Positions 26,815 through 35,646 of a stretch of DNA of 64,000 bases are shown here, piece by piece. The DNA lies in the NCBI RefSeq assembly GCF_900156915.1, contig NZ_LT732535.1, positions 3,227,097-3,291,096 on the forward strand, in the 5' to 3' direction. Position 1 is the first letter of the stretch. Each line of letters opens with the position of its first letter. Under the pieces are notes generated by a model. The model worked only from the letters and a program-made list of their open reading frames with translations. It did no database searches and was not told where the DNA came from. This DNA comes from Sediminibacillus massiliensis (GTDB taxonomy: Bacteria > Bacillota > Bacilli > Bacillales > Amphibacillaceae). The translations under genes were made by a program, and so were the position numbers.

Positions 26815-28287
26815 ATGGAACTTAACCGACAACAATACATTAACGGAAAATGGGTAGACGCAAGCTCGGGCAATACGAGGAATATAATTAATCCATTCAA
26901 TCAGGAAATTATTGCTATTGTCCCTGAAAGTGATGAATCAGATACAAAAGCAGCCATCGCTGCCGCAAGAGAAACTTTTGATAAGGGAGAATGGGCTTCT
27001 GCCCCGGCAACAGAGCGAGGGGCTATCGTAAGGAAAATCGCTGAATTGATTGAAAGAGACAAACAAGAGTTGGCTCACTTAGAATCATTGGATACTGGCA
27101 AGACAGTAGAAGAAAGCCGGGGAGACATGGATGATATTGCCGGAGTGTTCCGGTATTATGCAGAACTTGCCGATAAAGATGGGGGCGAACTAGTGGATTC
27201 TCCAGTTCCGAACTCTATCAGTAAAGTGGTTCATGAACCAGTCGGGGTATGTGCGCAAATCACCCCTTGGAATTACCCTTTACTGCAAGCGTCCTGGAAG
27301 CTGGCTCCTGCACTTGCGACAGGAAATACGCTTATCATGAAGCCGAGTGAAATTACACCGCTTACCACCATAAAAGTATTTGAATTAATGGAAGAGGCTG
27401 GGGTGCCTGCCGGTGTTGCCAATTTAGTTCTTGGTGCAGGCGATATAGTTGGTGCAGAGTTATCTGACAACAGAGACGTAGATCTTATTTCGTTTACAGG
27501 AGGGATTGTCACCGGCAAGAAAATCATGCAAGCTGCAAGCGTGAACGTTAAGAAACTCGCACTGGAGCTTGGGGGGAAAAACCCGAATGTCGTCTTTGCA
27601 GATGCGGATTTTGAAACAGCTGTCGACCAAGCGCTGAACGGAGTATTTTTCCATGCAGGACAAATTTGTTCAGCCGGTACAAGACTGATTGTAGAAGAAA
27701 GCATTCATGATGAATTCGTCAGCGCCCTTGTGGAACGAGTGAAAAGTTTCAAGCTCGGTAGCGGATTTGACGAAGACACTCAAATGGGGCCGCTTATTTC
27801 AGCGGAACATCTTGCTAAAGTAGAAAAGTATGTAGAAGCAGGGATTGAGGAAGGGGCTGTCTTGGCAGTTGGCGGCAGGCGTCCGGATGACCCTGAATTG
27901 CAAAAAGGATTTTTCTACTTACCAACTATTTTCACAGGCTGCTCCACAGAAATGAGCATTGTACAAGAAGAAGCTTTTGGTCCTGTGATCACAGTGGAGA
28001 AATTCCATACAGAAGAAGAAGCAGTCAAGCTTGCTAATGACTCCATCTACGGACTTGCCGGCGGCGTTTGGACAAACGATATCGCAAAAGCTGAACGCTG
28101 TGCAGCAAAAATGCGCATGGGTACTGTTTGGATCAATGAATTCAACCTTTATTTCCCGCATGCTCCGTGGGGAGGGTTTAAGCAATCTGGTATTGGACGC
28201 GAACTAGGCAGACTGGGCATGGAAGAATATACAGAAACAAAGCATATCTTCCAAAACCTTAACCCCGAACCGATCAATTGGTTCTAA
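26815..28287 (+). CDS. gbsA: Betaine-aldehyde dehydrogenase
   Basis: 490 residues from ATG 26815 (TTGGAGTTG upstream; an earlier in-frame TTG overlaps that site). ALDH family: cofactor-binding TPWNYPLLQASWKLAPALA, catalytic Glu in ELGGKNPNVVF near 255, nucleophilic Cys in AGQICSAGTRL near 289, and the C-terminal VWINEFNLYFPHAPWGGFKQSG. The last motif, with PHAPWGG, is typical of betaine-aldehyde dehydrogenases. It makes glycine betaine from betaine aldehyde with NAD+. Divergent from gbsR and followed by betA. Confidence 0.9.
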   Translation: MELNRQQYINGKWVDASSGNTRNIINPFNQEIIAIVPESDESDTKAAIAAARETFDKGEWASAPATERGAIVRKIAELIERDKQELAHLESLDTGKTVEESRGDMDDIAGVFRYYAELADKDGGELVDSPVPNSISKVVHEPVGVCAQITPWNYPLLQASWKLAPALATGNTLIMKPSEITPLTTIKVFELMEEAGVPAGVANLVLGAGDIVGAELSDNRDVDLISFTGGIVTGKKIMQAASVNVKKLALELGGKNPNVVFADADFETAVDQALNGVFFHAGQICSAGTRLIVEESIHDEFVSALVERVKSFKLGSGFDEDTQMGPLISAEHLAKVEKYVEAGIEEGAVLAVGGRRPDDPELQKGFFYLPTIFTGCSTEMSIVQEEAFGPVITVEKFHTEEEAVKLANDSIYGLAGGVWTNDIAKAERCAAKMRMGTVWINEFNLYFPHAPWGGFKQSGIGRELGRLGMEEYTETKHIFQNLNPEPINWF

Positions 28288-28416
28288 GTGCAGCGTGAGG
28301 AAAAGGTCCGAAACGCTTGAAAGCTACTGAAATGTTGCGACAAAAAACAACCTAACTAATAGATTTGAACAAGGAAGAAGGCTTCCTTTCCATTTAACAT
28401 CAAGGAGGAACACAAA

Positions 28417-30099
28417 ATGACTGAAACATATGACATTGTAATTGTTGGCGGCGGTAGTGCAGGTTCTGTACTAGGCGACCGTCTGAGTGAAGATGGCAAA
28501 AAAAGTGTTCTGGTTTTAGAGGCGGGACGAAGTGACTATTCATGGGACCTATTGATCCAAATGCCGGCGGCTTTGCCGTTCCCGGCAGGCAAAAGCCTCT
28601 ATGACTGGAAATATGAATCCGATCCTGAACCTTATATGAATAACCGGCGTATCAAGCACGCTAGAGGAAAGGTGCTCGGAGGATCGAGTTCTATCAACGG
28701 GATGATTTATCAACGGGGAAATCCGATGGACTATGAACGCTGGGGCGCCGACGAGGGTATGGAAACGTGGGATTTTGCGCATTGTCTTCCATATTTCAAG
28801 CGTTTGGAAAATGCATTGGGATCTCCTGATGATGATCTCCGCGGCCATGACGGACCTGTCAAATTAGAGCGGGGTCCAGCAAAAAATCCATTATTCCAAG
28901 CCTTCTTTGAAGCAGGTGTGGAGGCTGGTTACTCACGGACTCCCGATGTGAACGGTTTTCGCCAGGAAGGGTTCGGTCCGTTTGACAAGCATGTATACAA
29001 AGGTCAGCGGCTGTCGGCTTCACGCGCTTATCTGCATCCGGCGATGAAGCGCGAGAATCTAACGGTGAAGACCCGTGCTTTCGTGACGAGTATCGACTTT
29101 GAGGGTACTCGGGCTAAAGGATTGACCTATCAACGGAATGGAAAGACTCATCAAGTAAAAGCGGGAGAAGTAATCCTTTCAGGCGGTGCCATCAACACGC
29201 CGCAACTTCTTCAACTTTCGGGGGTCGGAGATGCCGAACACCTGCGCTCTCTTGGCATTAAACCTGTAGTCAATCTTCCTGGTGTAGGAGAAAATCTCCA
29301 GGATCACCTCGAGGTCTATGTGCAACACGCTTGCCCGGTTCCAGTTTCCGAACAGCCGAACCTAAACAAAGCACGCATGCCGTTTATCGGTTTGCAGTGG
29401 ATGCTCGGACGTACAGGAGCTGCAGCGACGAATCATTTCGAAGGCGGAGGTTTCGTCCGATCGAACGAGGATGTCGACTATCCGAACTTGATGTTCCATT
29501 TCCTACCTGTAGCGGTACGGTATGATGGGCAGAAAGCGGACACGAAGCATGGATTCCAAGTACACATCGGACCTATGTATTCAGATGCCCGCGGTTCATT
29601 GAAGATTCGTTCGAAAAATCCTAAAGAGCATCCGAGCATGGTTTACAACTATCTTTCTACGGAACAAGATAGACGCGAGTGGGTGGAAGCAATCAGGATT
29701 ACTCGGGATATTATGTCTCAACCAGCAATGAAACCTTATAATGGCGGCGAAATATCACCCGGCCCTGCTGTACAAACCGAAGAGGAAATCTTGGAGTGGG
29801 TGAGAGAAGATGCTGAGACGGCACTTCATCCATCTTGTACAGCAAAAATGGGACCTGCTTCAGACCCTATGGCTGTTGTGGATCCACACACCATGAAGGT
29901 CCATGGTCTGGACAATGTCCGGGTGGTCGATGCTTCTGCTATGCCTTATGTTACGAACGGCAACATCCATGCACCTGTGTTGATGCTGGCAGAAAAGGCA
30001 GCAGACCTCATCCTTGGGCGTAAGCCACTTGACCCGATCGATGCTGATTTCTATCGTCATGGAGTACATCCGGCTGATGCAGGCACAGTAACCAAATAG
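28417..30099 (+). CDS. betA: Choline dehydrogenase, GMC flavoprotein
   Basis: 560 residues from ATG 28417 after AAGGAGGAACAC. GMC oxidoreductase: FAD motif [17 protein letters not shown] at the start, GMC signature [18 protein letters not shown] near 86-103, [17 protein letters not shown] near 255, and the C-terminal HPSCTAKMG and [17 protein letters not shown] carrying the catalytic His-Asn pair. It oxidises choline to betaine aldehyde for GbsA. B. subtilis uses an unrelated iron-type dehydrogenase (GbsB) with GbsR and GbsA, so this locus pairs a Bacillus regulator with a BetA-type enzyme, as in staphylococcal cud genes. Confidence 0.9.
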   Translation: MTETYDIVIVGGGSAGSVLGDRLSEDGKKSVLVLEAGRSDYSWDLLIQMPAALPFPAGKSLYDWKYESDPEPYMNNRRIKHARGKVLGGSSSINGMIYQRGNPMDYERWGADEGMETWDFAHCLPYFKRLENALGSPDDDLRGHDGPVKLERGPAKNPLFQAFFEAGVEAGYSRTPDVNGFRQEGFGPFDKHVYKGQRLSASRAYLHPAMKRENLTVKTRAFVTSIDFEGTRAKGLTYQRNGKTHQVKAGEVILSGGAINTPQLLQLSGVGDAEHLRSLGIKPVVNLPGVGENLQDHLEVYVQHACPVPVSEQPNLNKARMPFIGLQWMLGRTGAAATNHFEGGGFVRSNEDVDYPNLMFHFLPVAVRYDGQKADTKHGFQVHIGPMYSDARGSLKIRSKNPKEHPSMVYNYLSTEQDRREWVEAIRITRDIMSQPAMKPYNGGEISPGPAVQTEEEILEWVREDAETALHPSCTAKMGPASDPMAVVDPHTMKVHGLDNVRVVDASAMPYVTNGNIHAPVLMLAEKAADLILGRKPLDPIDADFYRHGVHPADAGTVTK

Positions 30100-30138
30100 T
30101 GTTTCCTTGAGAAGGACGCATCCAAAAGAATCAATTCT

Positions 30139-30180
30139 AACCTCTGCCTAAGTGAACACTGCTTAGGAGAGGTTTTTTAT
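30139..30180 (+). terminator. Terminator of gbsA-betA
   Basis: AACCTCTGCCTAAG pairs with GCTTAGGAGAGGTT and is followed by TTTTTT. Confidence 0.9.
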
Positions 30181-30231
30181 TTTCCGCTTTAGTAAGGCAA
30201 AACTCGGAATCTTTTCGTGCCAAGTACCGGC

Positions 30232-30513
30232 TTATAACTTTTCAGATAAGACCTTCTCCAATTTTTCATGACACCTTGCATTATAGGATTCCCTCTCCAA
30301 CTTTTTCGTTTTGAATTTCCCAATCTTATGACGGACATCTTTATTTTGAACAATCAACTGCCGGCGGGCATCATCTTTGAGGTAATCCTGAAACCATGCA
30401 TATTTCTTCAATTGTTCGATATTTTTCTCAATATCCTTTTCTGTTACTTCCTTCATAAATTGAAAATCGATGATTAGTCCTAATAACTCTACTAAAATAC
30501 TTATGGCCTGCAA
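30232..30513 (-). CDS. Uncharacterised 93-residue protein
   Basis: TTG 30513 follows GGAGGG at good spacing. Residues 1-20 are hydrophobic (AISILVELLGLIIDFQF) and may be a membrane anchor. The rest is a strongly charged helical region rich in Lys and Glu with a single Cys, such as DIEKNIEQLKKYAWFQDYL. I do not recognise a family. It lies alone between betA and the riboswitch-controlled kinase, in opposite orientation to both. Confidence 0.55.
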   Translation of the reverse strand: MQAISILVELLGLIIDFQFMKEVTEKDIEKNIEQLKKYAWFQDYLKDDARRQLIVQNKDVRHKIGKFKTKKLERESYNARCHEKLEKVLSEKL

Positions 30514-30778
30514 TTTATTCCCTCCATGTTTTGGTTTATTAGTAGTACGGATGATAAGAGAAAGGGTTTCAATATAAACAAACTGTCTTTATATATATTT
30601 ACTAAAGAAACTGCTCCTTCATTGTTTTCTTTTATTTTGGAGCAAGAAGGAATAGAGCGGATAAAAATATGTAGTTAAAACGATATGCAAGTAATTCACT
30701 TGGTTTTTTGCAAGAAATTCACGAAAAACCATTTGGGAATGTTGGAATTTTGTTATAATATAACCAAAATCAAAGTGT

Positions 30779-30866
30779 TCAAAAGGCAAACTTATCGAAA
30801 GGTAAGGTCGCAAAGCCACGGGCCTAAGGTGTTCGACACTATGGCAGCCGGGCCGCTGAAAAGAAA
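30779..30866 (+). ncRNA. c-di-GMP-I (GEMM) riboswitch aptamer
   Basis: The conserved GEMM-I blocks occur in order: GGCAAAC, a GAAA tetraloop, GTCGCAAAGCC, GGCCTAAG, and a second hairpin ending TGGCAGCCGGGCCGCTGA. A sigma-A-like -10 (TATAAT, 30754-30759) lies just upstream with a weak -35. The G in GGCAAAC favours c-di-GMP over the variant that binds cGAMP, but this is a guess from sequence. The aptamer is followed at once by a terminator and then a sensor kinase. Confidence 0.85.
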
Positions 30867-30875
30867 CTGGAATCG

Positions 30876-30909
30876 AAAGAGGGCCTATTTCTTGAGGCTT
30901 TCTTTTTTT
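30876..30909 (+). terminator. Riboswitch expression-platform terminator
   Basis: AAAGAGGGCCT pairs with AGGCTTTCTTT (two G-T pairs) around an 8-base loop, followed by Ts. It starts 10 bases after the aptamer, so ligand binding can decide read-through into the kinase gene. Confidence 0.8.
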
Positions 30910-30964
30910 ATGGGGATTTTTTGTGCAAGTTGTCATGGATATGTTAAATACGTTGTGGATGTGA

Positions 30965-32413
30965 ATGAAAATGATTTTTGCCGTGCTTATTTTTGTTATC
31001 GGGTTGATTCCGCTGTTCCTGGGTTACGCTTTGTTCTTTTTGTATGAGAAGAGTAAATTGACTTGGTTGATTTTTTTATCGATGTTATGTATTACACTCT
31101 GGCAGATCGATATATCGGTGTTATATGCTGTCAAATCAGGTATCAGTGACTCTGTTTCCTTGTTTTTATTCAAGTTATTCCGGATTGGTCCTATAGCAGC
31201 ACTTCCCGTTATTTTATTTATTGCCTATGAAGTGTGCAACGGCTTTAAACCTGGCAATAATCGGCTGATTGATCGAATGGCCAAGCGGATATTAAGCAAA
31301 AAAACGCTTTATGCTGCTTTCTTAAGTGCAGTGCTTGTCTATGGAATCAACTGGTCGAGTTTGGGAGTGGAGCGGTTAGTAATATTAGAAAATGAGCAGT
31401 TGGATTTCCATTATTTCTATCCGGTTTATGGGGATTGGGGATTTGCTTTTTTTATCCATCTGGCACTCCTTTTATTCATCTTGTTATTGCTCATAATTGT
31501 AAGCAATAGTATGGAAAAGTCCATCATGAAGTCGTTTATCAAAACCCTTGTTGTTTCTTCATTGGCTCTATTTCTATTAGGTCTGATAAACCTTGTGCCG
31601 GGTTATCAGCTATTGATTAGCAGTATCGCGGTATTGATCTTTTCTATCGTCGTCATGTTATCTTTTATTAAAATGTATAATGAACTGAATATGGAATATT
31701 TAAGTGTCGTACATCGGCAGAACAAACTTGACTCTATGGGGAATGTGACAGCAAGTTTAATCCATGAAGTGAACAACTCTCTATCGGTTATCAAAGGGTA
31801 TTCGGAGATAATCCCATCAATACAGAAATTGGAACCTCAGACAGCTAAGATGATGGGACATGTCATTACTTCAAGCAAACAGTTATCAAACTTGGTCAAT
31901 GCTTACAAACGGTTTCTAAGAAATGATTTCGAATTGGAGTTTGAAAATAAAGATATTATCAGATGCATCCAAACAGCTGAAGAAATAATGGATGATAAAT
32001 TGCAAGAGTCTGGTACAGTGATTGATATTATGTCCGAAAAGAAAGCTGTAAGAGGGCATATTAACGAAACTTACCTCATCCAGGCGCTCGTCAATCTGAT
32101 TAAAAACGCAATCGAGGCTATTCCTCCCGGCAGAGTGAAAAGAGTCATTAGATTCGAAGTATGCGAGATAAATCAACAGGTCGTCATCGATATGAAAGAC
32201 TGCGGATCGGGCATCGATCAGGAAAATTGGGAGAAAGTTTTTCTGCCATATAATAGCAACAAGGCTGATGGGCTTGGTTTGGGACTGCCTTTTTGTAACA
32301 AAGTCATGTACTCGCACAGGGGGTCTATTGATATTGTGGAAAGCAATGCAGAAGGGACGTGCTTCCGGCTGCAGCTGCCAAAGACCAAGTTTGCGGAGGT
32401 TGAGAGATGGTAG
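30965..32413 (+). CDS. Orphan membrane histidine kinase with 7TM-type sensor region
   Basis: 482 residues. ATG 30965 is likely, though the ribosome site is weak, which may matter for riboswitch control. Residues 1-235 hold about seven hydrophobic segments, like the 7TM histidine-kinase N-terminal domain. The H-box is LIHEVNNSLSVIKGYSE (His near 265). The ATPase domain has NLIKNAIEAIPPG (N box), DCGSGIDQENW (G1), and GLGLGLPFCNKVMYSHRG (G2). No response regulator gene is adjacent. Kinases of this form in bacilli include sporulation kinases that feed Spo0F, so a link between c-di-GMP and sporulation entry is possible but unproven. Confidence 0.85.
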   Translation: MKMIFAVLIFVIGLIPLFLGYALFFLYEKSKLTWLIFLSMLCITLWQIDISVLYAVKSGISDSVSLFLFKLFRIGPIAALPVILFIAYEVCNGFKPGNNRLIDRMAKRILSKKTLYAAFLSAVLVYGINWSSLGVERLVILENEQLDFHYFYPVYGDWGFAFFIHLALLLFILLLLIIVSNSMEKSIMKSFIKTLVVSSLALFLLGLINLVPGYQLLISSIAVLIFSIVVMLSFIKMYNELNMEYLSVVHRQNKLDSMGNVTASLIHEVNNSLSVIKGYSEIIPSIQKLEPQTAKMMGHVITSSKQLSNLVNAYKRFLRNDFELEFENKDIIRCIQTAEEIMDDKLQESGTVIDIMSEKKAVRGHINETYLIQALVNLIKNAIEAIPPGRVKRVIRFEVCEINQQVVIDMKDCGSGIDQENWEKVFLPYNSNKADGLGLGLPFCNKVMYSHRGSIDIVESNAEGTCFRLQLPKTKFAEVERW

Positions 32414-32744
32414 ACCTTTGTTTCCGAGTGTAAAGGAACTTGCTTGTCCGGTATGCTTCCTTGATGGAGTGTATAAAAATTGCGGCTAACACTTAAGGAA
32501 GTTTGACAGGCTTTGCACGCGGGGCGCAAAAAAAAGAATGAGGCTTTCCAAGAATCTTCCCTCCTGGAGCCTGACATTTTACATAAATAATCTGCACATT
32601 ATTTACATGGGAATGCATGGCAGGCGAAGATTTTCTCTTTACAGCCTCACCAAGATTAATTATCAACTGACTGGATGATTGATAATCAGACCGTTCTTAA
32701 ATCCTATTCGAAGGAGTACATAATAAATTATGCATAACCATTAT
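32414..32744. other. Gene-free stretch
   Basis: An imperfect inverted repeat (ATTATCAA...TTGATAAT) lies at about 32655-32685. A 17-codon plus-strand frame at 32730 is not convincing. Confidence 0.4.
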
Positions 32745-32888
32745 TTAACTTGTCTTCATGCAGCATCCGCCGCGTTTTCTTAGCGTACTTACTCTTTTAA
32801 TGGAAGAAGAATTCATTACAATCGGTGTTGAAGAAGGCTTTATAAAACTTGAATTCACAACTTTCTTTTTCACATTTTTCCCTTTCAA
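32745..32888 (-). CDS. Small Ser/Lys-rich protein with Cys-Cys, 47 residues
   Basis: The minus-strand frame runs from TTG 32888, with GGAGTGGAGG directly upstream, to TAA 32745. The product starts MKGKNVKKKVVNSSF and ends RKRGGCCMKTS; it is basic and Ser-rich with an adjacent Cys pair near the C-terminus. A CATACTATA element lies 42 bases upstream. Small basic proteins with terminal Cys pairs fit cross-linked spore-coat components, but the family is not recognised. It follows the JAMM gene on the same strand, 64 bases downstream. Confidence 0.6.
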   Translation of the reverse strand: MKGKNVKKKVVNSSFIKPSSTPIVMNSSSIKRVSTLRKRGGCCMKTS

Positions 32889-32929
32889 ATCCTCCACTCC
32901 CTTCTTTTTTATACTGCATTATAGTATGG

Positions 32930-32938
32930 TTCCTGCTA
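32930..32938 (-). promoter_or_regulatory. Sigma-K-like -10 element for the 47-residue gene
   Basis: CATACTATA on the minus strand matches CATAnnnTA. The nearest upstream AC is only 14 bases away, so the -35 match is poor. Confidence 0.3.
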
Positions 32939-32952
32939 AAAAGTTTGGACTT

Positions 32953-33366
32953 TCAAGTTGGTTGCACGCAAAAAAGGCCTTCATCATAGGTGGAGCCTTG
33001 AATAAAATAACATCTGGCGATTGGTGTTTCTGTCTTATATGAAATGATCACCATGCTAATGTTCTCATCAGGGTGGTGGAGAAGATCATAACTGGAAGGA
33101 ACAGGGGCTGTAGTCGGGTGAGTATGATAGATTGCTAATACCTGTTCTTCCAGATGATCAATTTTTTTTATGTTTTTTTCTACTGTTTCTTTTTTTATAA
33201 AGAAGCGGCTTGCCGATTGAATTTCGTTAACCAGAGGCCAGAAATGGTTAATCCTGCTGCCATTGCCTGACAGCAGGCCGCATGCTTCGTAAGGCAAGTT
33301 ATCTCTGCCGTGTTCAAGCATTTCTTGATAAACTGATTCTGAGACAAAGAGCTTCTGCATAAACAT
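32953..33366 (-). CDS. JAMM/MPN-fold metalloprotease
   Basis: 137 residues from ATG 33366. The frame is open upstream only as the alternative frame of the preceding gene, so this start, one base after that gene's stop, is preferred. JAMM signature complete: Glu in YEACGLLSG (near 25), then H-x-H-x7-S-x2-D in YHTHPTTAPVPSSYD. These coordinate zinc and water. Bacterial free-standing JAMM proteins cleave at C-terminal or isopeptide sites. The tight coupling to a coiled-coil Pro/Ser/Lys-rich protein suggests that protein, or a protein it recruits, as partner or substrate; this is inference. Confidence 0.85.
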   Translation of the reverse strand: MFMQKLFVSESVYQEMLEHGRDNLPYEACGLLSGNGSRINHFWPLVNEIQSASRFFIKKETVEKNIKKIDHLEEQVLAIYHTHPTTAPVPSSYDLLHHPDENISMVIISYKTETPIARCYFIQGSTYDEGLFCVQPT

Positions 33367-33367
33367 G

Positions 33368-34606
33368 TTAGATCTTCTTAAAGAGAGAGAAAAAGGAGGC
33401 GAATTCCATCTTTTTGTTTTCGGTTTCTTGTTCCTTCCCATCTTTCTCATCCTTTTGCTTAGATTCTGGCTTTTTGGAGGATGGCTGATCTGCTGCAGAC
33501 GACTGGTTTGCCTGTTCTTGTTTAAGGGATGCTGGTTTTGCTGTTTTTGATTTCTGTTCAGGGGATTCCTCCTGTGTTGGATGTTCATTCTCCTGGATTT
33601 TCAGCTGGCTGGAAGATGTTTTTGGCGTTTTTTCCTGGTTCTTTGGTGGGGATGTCGTGAAATAATGAGAGGCAATGGGCTTTGCTTCTAGCTTGGCTGA
33701 GGACTCTTCAGGATTTACATTTACGATGTTTTTTTCTGCATGATTTTTATCTTCCTTTTTTTCTTTGCCGGTGTTTCCCGTGGGAAAGGGCGAAACCTGT
33801 TCTTTTGAACCTTCTGGCAGTTTCCTCTCTATCCCAGGGTTTTCAGCTTTTTTTTTCCCTTTCATATTCTTTGAGGTAGTTGTCCTTGTGATGATGTTTT
33901 TGTTTAGATCATATTGAGAGTTCCTGAACATTTTCTTGCCTTTCCGCATCGGAGTCGAATCATTGGAAGCACCAAAAGACCTTGGTGGAGCGGAATGTTG
34001 GTTATATGTCATAGAATTTCTGTATGCTTGACTATTTACCTCGTTAGTTTTTTTTTGATGATAGTACTGCTCTATATTGCCCGTGGACTGAAGCATGTTT
34101 TGTAAGCGCCGGTATTCAGATTGTCTTGGAGCTTGTGGCGTCCCTCCGCCGGGATTCGGTTTCAGCTCGTTTCTCAGCTCGTTGAATTCTTCCCTTTGTG
34201 AGTCGATTTCTTTCTTTACTTGGTAAAGATGGTCATCCGTTTTATTGATTACGATGTTTACTTTATCCAGTAGTTCGGAAAAGCGCAACCGTTCCATTTC
34301 ACTCTTAATCATCCTGACGTCATACTTTAATTGAGAAAGGGACTCTTCAAGTGTCTGGATCTGCGACGAAACATTCTTTTCCCGTCTTTCATAACCCGAT
34401 ATTCTTTCTTGGTAATTCTCTTCCATAACCTTCATTTCTCCTTTAATAGTTGAAAATTTTACATTCAAGTTATATAACTCACGTTGTTTCTTGAGATATT
34501 CATATGCATGACCGGAGTCTACGGCTTGCAGGGTATCTTTGTAAAATTCCAGCTCTTGTTCCAGCTTGTGAATATCTTCTGAGTTATACAGTCGATATTG
34601 ACTCAT
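33368..34606 (-). CDS. Coiled-coil protein with long disordered Lys/Glu/Ser-rich tail
   Basis: 412 residues from ATG 34606 (AAGGGTG upstream; ATG 34612 is an alternative). Residues 1-150 are coiled coil (for example EELEESLSQLKYDV-like heptads and SQREEFNELRNELK). Residues 150-230 are Gln/Asn/Tyr-rich, and the last 180 residues are low-complexity Lys, Glu, Ser, Pro and Gln. It ends in the aromatic motif FASFFSLFKKI, which could be an anchoring or docking peptide. No Cys and no membrane segment. The architecture resembles scaffold or morphogenetic proteins of the spore coat, but I recognise no family. Translation of the JAMM gene is coupled to it. Confidence 0.7.
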   Translation of the reverse strand: MSQYRLYNSEDIHKLEQELEFYKDTLQAVDSGHAYEYLKKQRELYNLNVKFSTIKGEMKVMEENYQERISGYERREKNVSSQIQTLEESLSQLKYDVRMIKSEMERLRFSELLDKVNIVINKTDDHLYQVKKEIDSQREEFNELRNELKPNPGGGTPQAPRQSEYRRLQNMLQSTGNIEQYYHQKKTNEVNSQAYRNSMTYNQHSAPPRSFGASNDSTPMRKGKKMFRNSQYDLNKNIITRTTTSKNMKGKKKAENPGIERKLPEGSKEQVSPFPTGNTGKEKKEDKNHAEKNIVNVNPEESSAKLEAKPIASHYFTTSPPKNQEKTPKTSSSQLKIQENEHPTQEESPEQKSKTAKPASLKQEQANQSSAADQPSSKKPESKQKDEKDGKEQETENKKMEFASFFSLFKKI

Positions 34607-34819
34607 TACCATTCACCCTTTTACAGCACATTAATATACTATTGATGAATCATCAATCCGTGACAAATGTGCAGTTTTTAAATTCAGTGCATGCAAATAA
34701 ATTCCGTCATCTAATCTATGCATTTGCTTTTGAAGCTTTGTTTCTTATTGGGACGTACTCCTATAACTATGTTATTCGCCCAACTTCACAAATATCATGA
34801 TACTTTCCGCTAATTCATT

Positions 34820-34849
34820 AAACGTTTTGCTGCCTCTTGTCATAGGCTA
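34820..34849 (+). promoter_or_regulatory. Sigma-K-like promoter for the coat-like gene at 34886
   Basis: AAC at 34821-34823, a 17-base spacer, then CATAGGCTA at 34841-34849. A full CATAnnnTA match, 37 bases before the ATG. Confidence 0.55.
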
Positions 34850-34885
34850 TGAATGAAACTAATCTTATTTGGAGGTGTTTGCTAC

Positions 34886-35575
34886 ATGCAAGCAAAAAAT
34901 TTAACGGGGGGTCAGGAACTCCTTTGCATTAACACAGAGAAGGTATATGACTGGATCGTAAATGAAGCAACCTTTGACCTAAGCCTGACTGACTTGGATT
35001 TGCCTGTGAATCCTGTTACTGGCGACGACCTAGAGTGTGATGATATTGACATCGATACTGTTTCATGTACAGTGGCACCTGCAGAGGTAGACCCTATTGT
35101 TGTTTTGGATCGAATCGATCAGGAATTCGTAGTTGACGGAGCATTGGTGACGTTACAACTGGTGAACATCCGTAAAAACTTCGAGGTAACTATTTTTGTA
35201 GACTTGATTCCTGAGCTTGGCGGAGCGACTGTAGAAGTAGGTACTGCTGAATTCACCCGTTGTGAACAAGTTATTCTTTGTGCACCTGAGGGTACTGACA
35301 TTGATGTCACATACACAGACTTGGATTGTTTTGTATGTGCTGCTGCATGTGATGCAGGGACAACTACCGAAGCTGATGAGCTTGATGTAACTGTTACAGT
35401 CCGTCTATGCCAAAGCATTCAGTCAACTTATGATGTTACTCTTGAAATTGTCGCAGACTTCTGTCAGCCAAGAGACATTCTTCCAATCCCGCCATGCCCA
35501 GCACCAACTATTCCACCACAATGTCCAGTAGTGTTCCCTAACGGAAACGGCAATGGCAATAATGGTGATGATTAA
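34886..35575 (+). CDS. Acidic Cys-containing spore coat-like protein
   Basis: 229 residues from ATG 34886 after TTGGAGGTG. It is very acidic (many Asp/Glu, Thr, Val) with about 14 Cys in pairs such as LECDD, TVSCTV, CFVCAAAC. It shares ordered motifs with the 2940-3572 product: KVYDWIVNE, EQVILCAPEGT-I and LCQSIQST...CQPR. A Pro-rich tail (ILPIPPCPAPTIPP) ends in Asn-Gly repeats. There is no signal peptide. A beta-rich, disulphide-bonded structural protein of the spore surface fits best. A hairpin terminator follows directly, so it is probably made in larger amounts than the genes behind it. Confidence 0.75.
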   Translation: MQAKNLTGGQELLCINTEKVYDWIVNEATFDLSLTDLDLPVNPVTGDDLECDDIDIDTVSCTVAPAEVDPIVVLDRIDQEFVVDGALVTLQLVNIRKNFEVTIFVDLIPELGGATVEVGTAEFTRCEQVILCAPEGTDIDVTYTDLDCFVCAAACDAGTTTEADELDVTVTVRLCQSIQSTYDVTLEIVADFCQPRDILPIPPCPAPTIPPQCPVVFPNGNGNGNNGDD

Positions 35576-35594
35576 TTATCATCAAGCATAGGAT

Positions 35595-35629
35595 AAAGAG
35601 AGGAAGTACACTCCTCTCTTTATTTTTTA
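35595..35629 (+). terminator. Terminator/attenuator after the coat-like gene
   Basis: AAAGAGAGGA pairs with TCCTCTCTTT around a 7-base loop, then TATTTTTT. The ribosome site of the next gene begins immediately after, so partial read-through is likely. Confidence 0.85.
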
Positions 35630-35646
35630 TGGAGGTGAGTAATGTC

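Noticed and set aside
30685-31047. Plus-strand 120-codon frame
   Set aside because: It covers the c-di-GMP aptamer and its terminator, whose structure explains the sequence.
32730-32783. 17-codon plus-strand frame after AAGGAG
   Set aside because: Spacing to the ATG is too long and it lies over the 3' end of a better supported minus-strand small gene.
32964-32994. Hairpin plus T run on the minus strand
   Set aside because: It lies inside the JAMM coding sequence, has a short stem, and encodes the protein's C-terminus; not taken as a terminator.
32758-33042. 94-codon plus-strand frame
   Set aside because: No ribosome site; it overlaps the 47-residue gene and the JAMM gene on the other strand.
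33367-33588. N-terminal extension of the JAMM frame
   Set aside because: Composition is that of an alternative frame of the Lys/Gln-rich upstream gene; the family starts at the MFMQKLF methionine.
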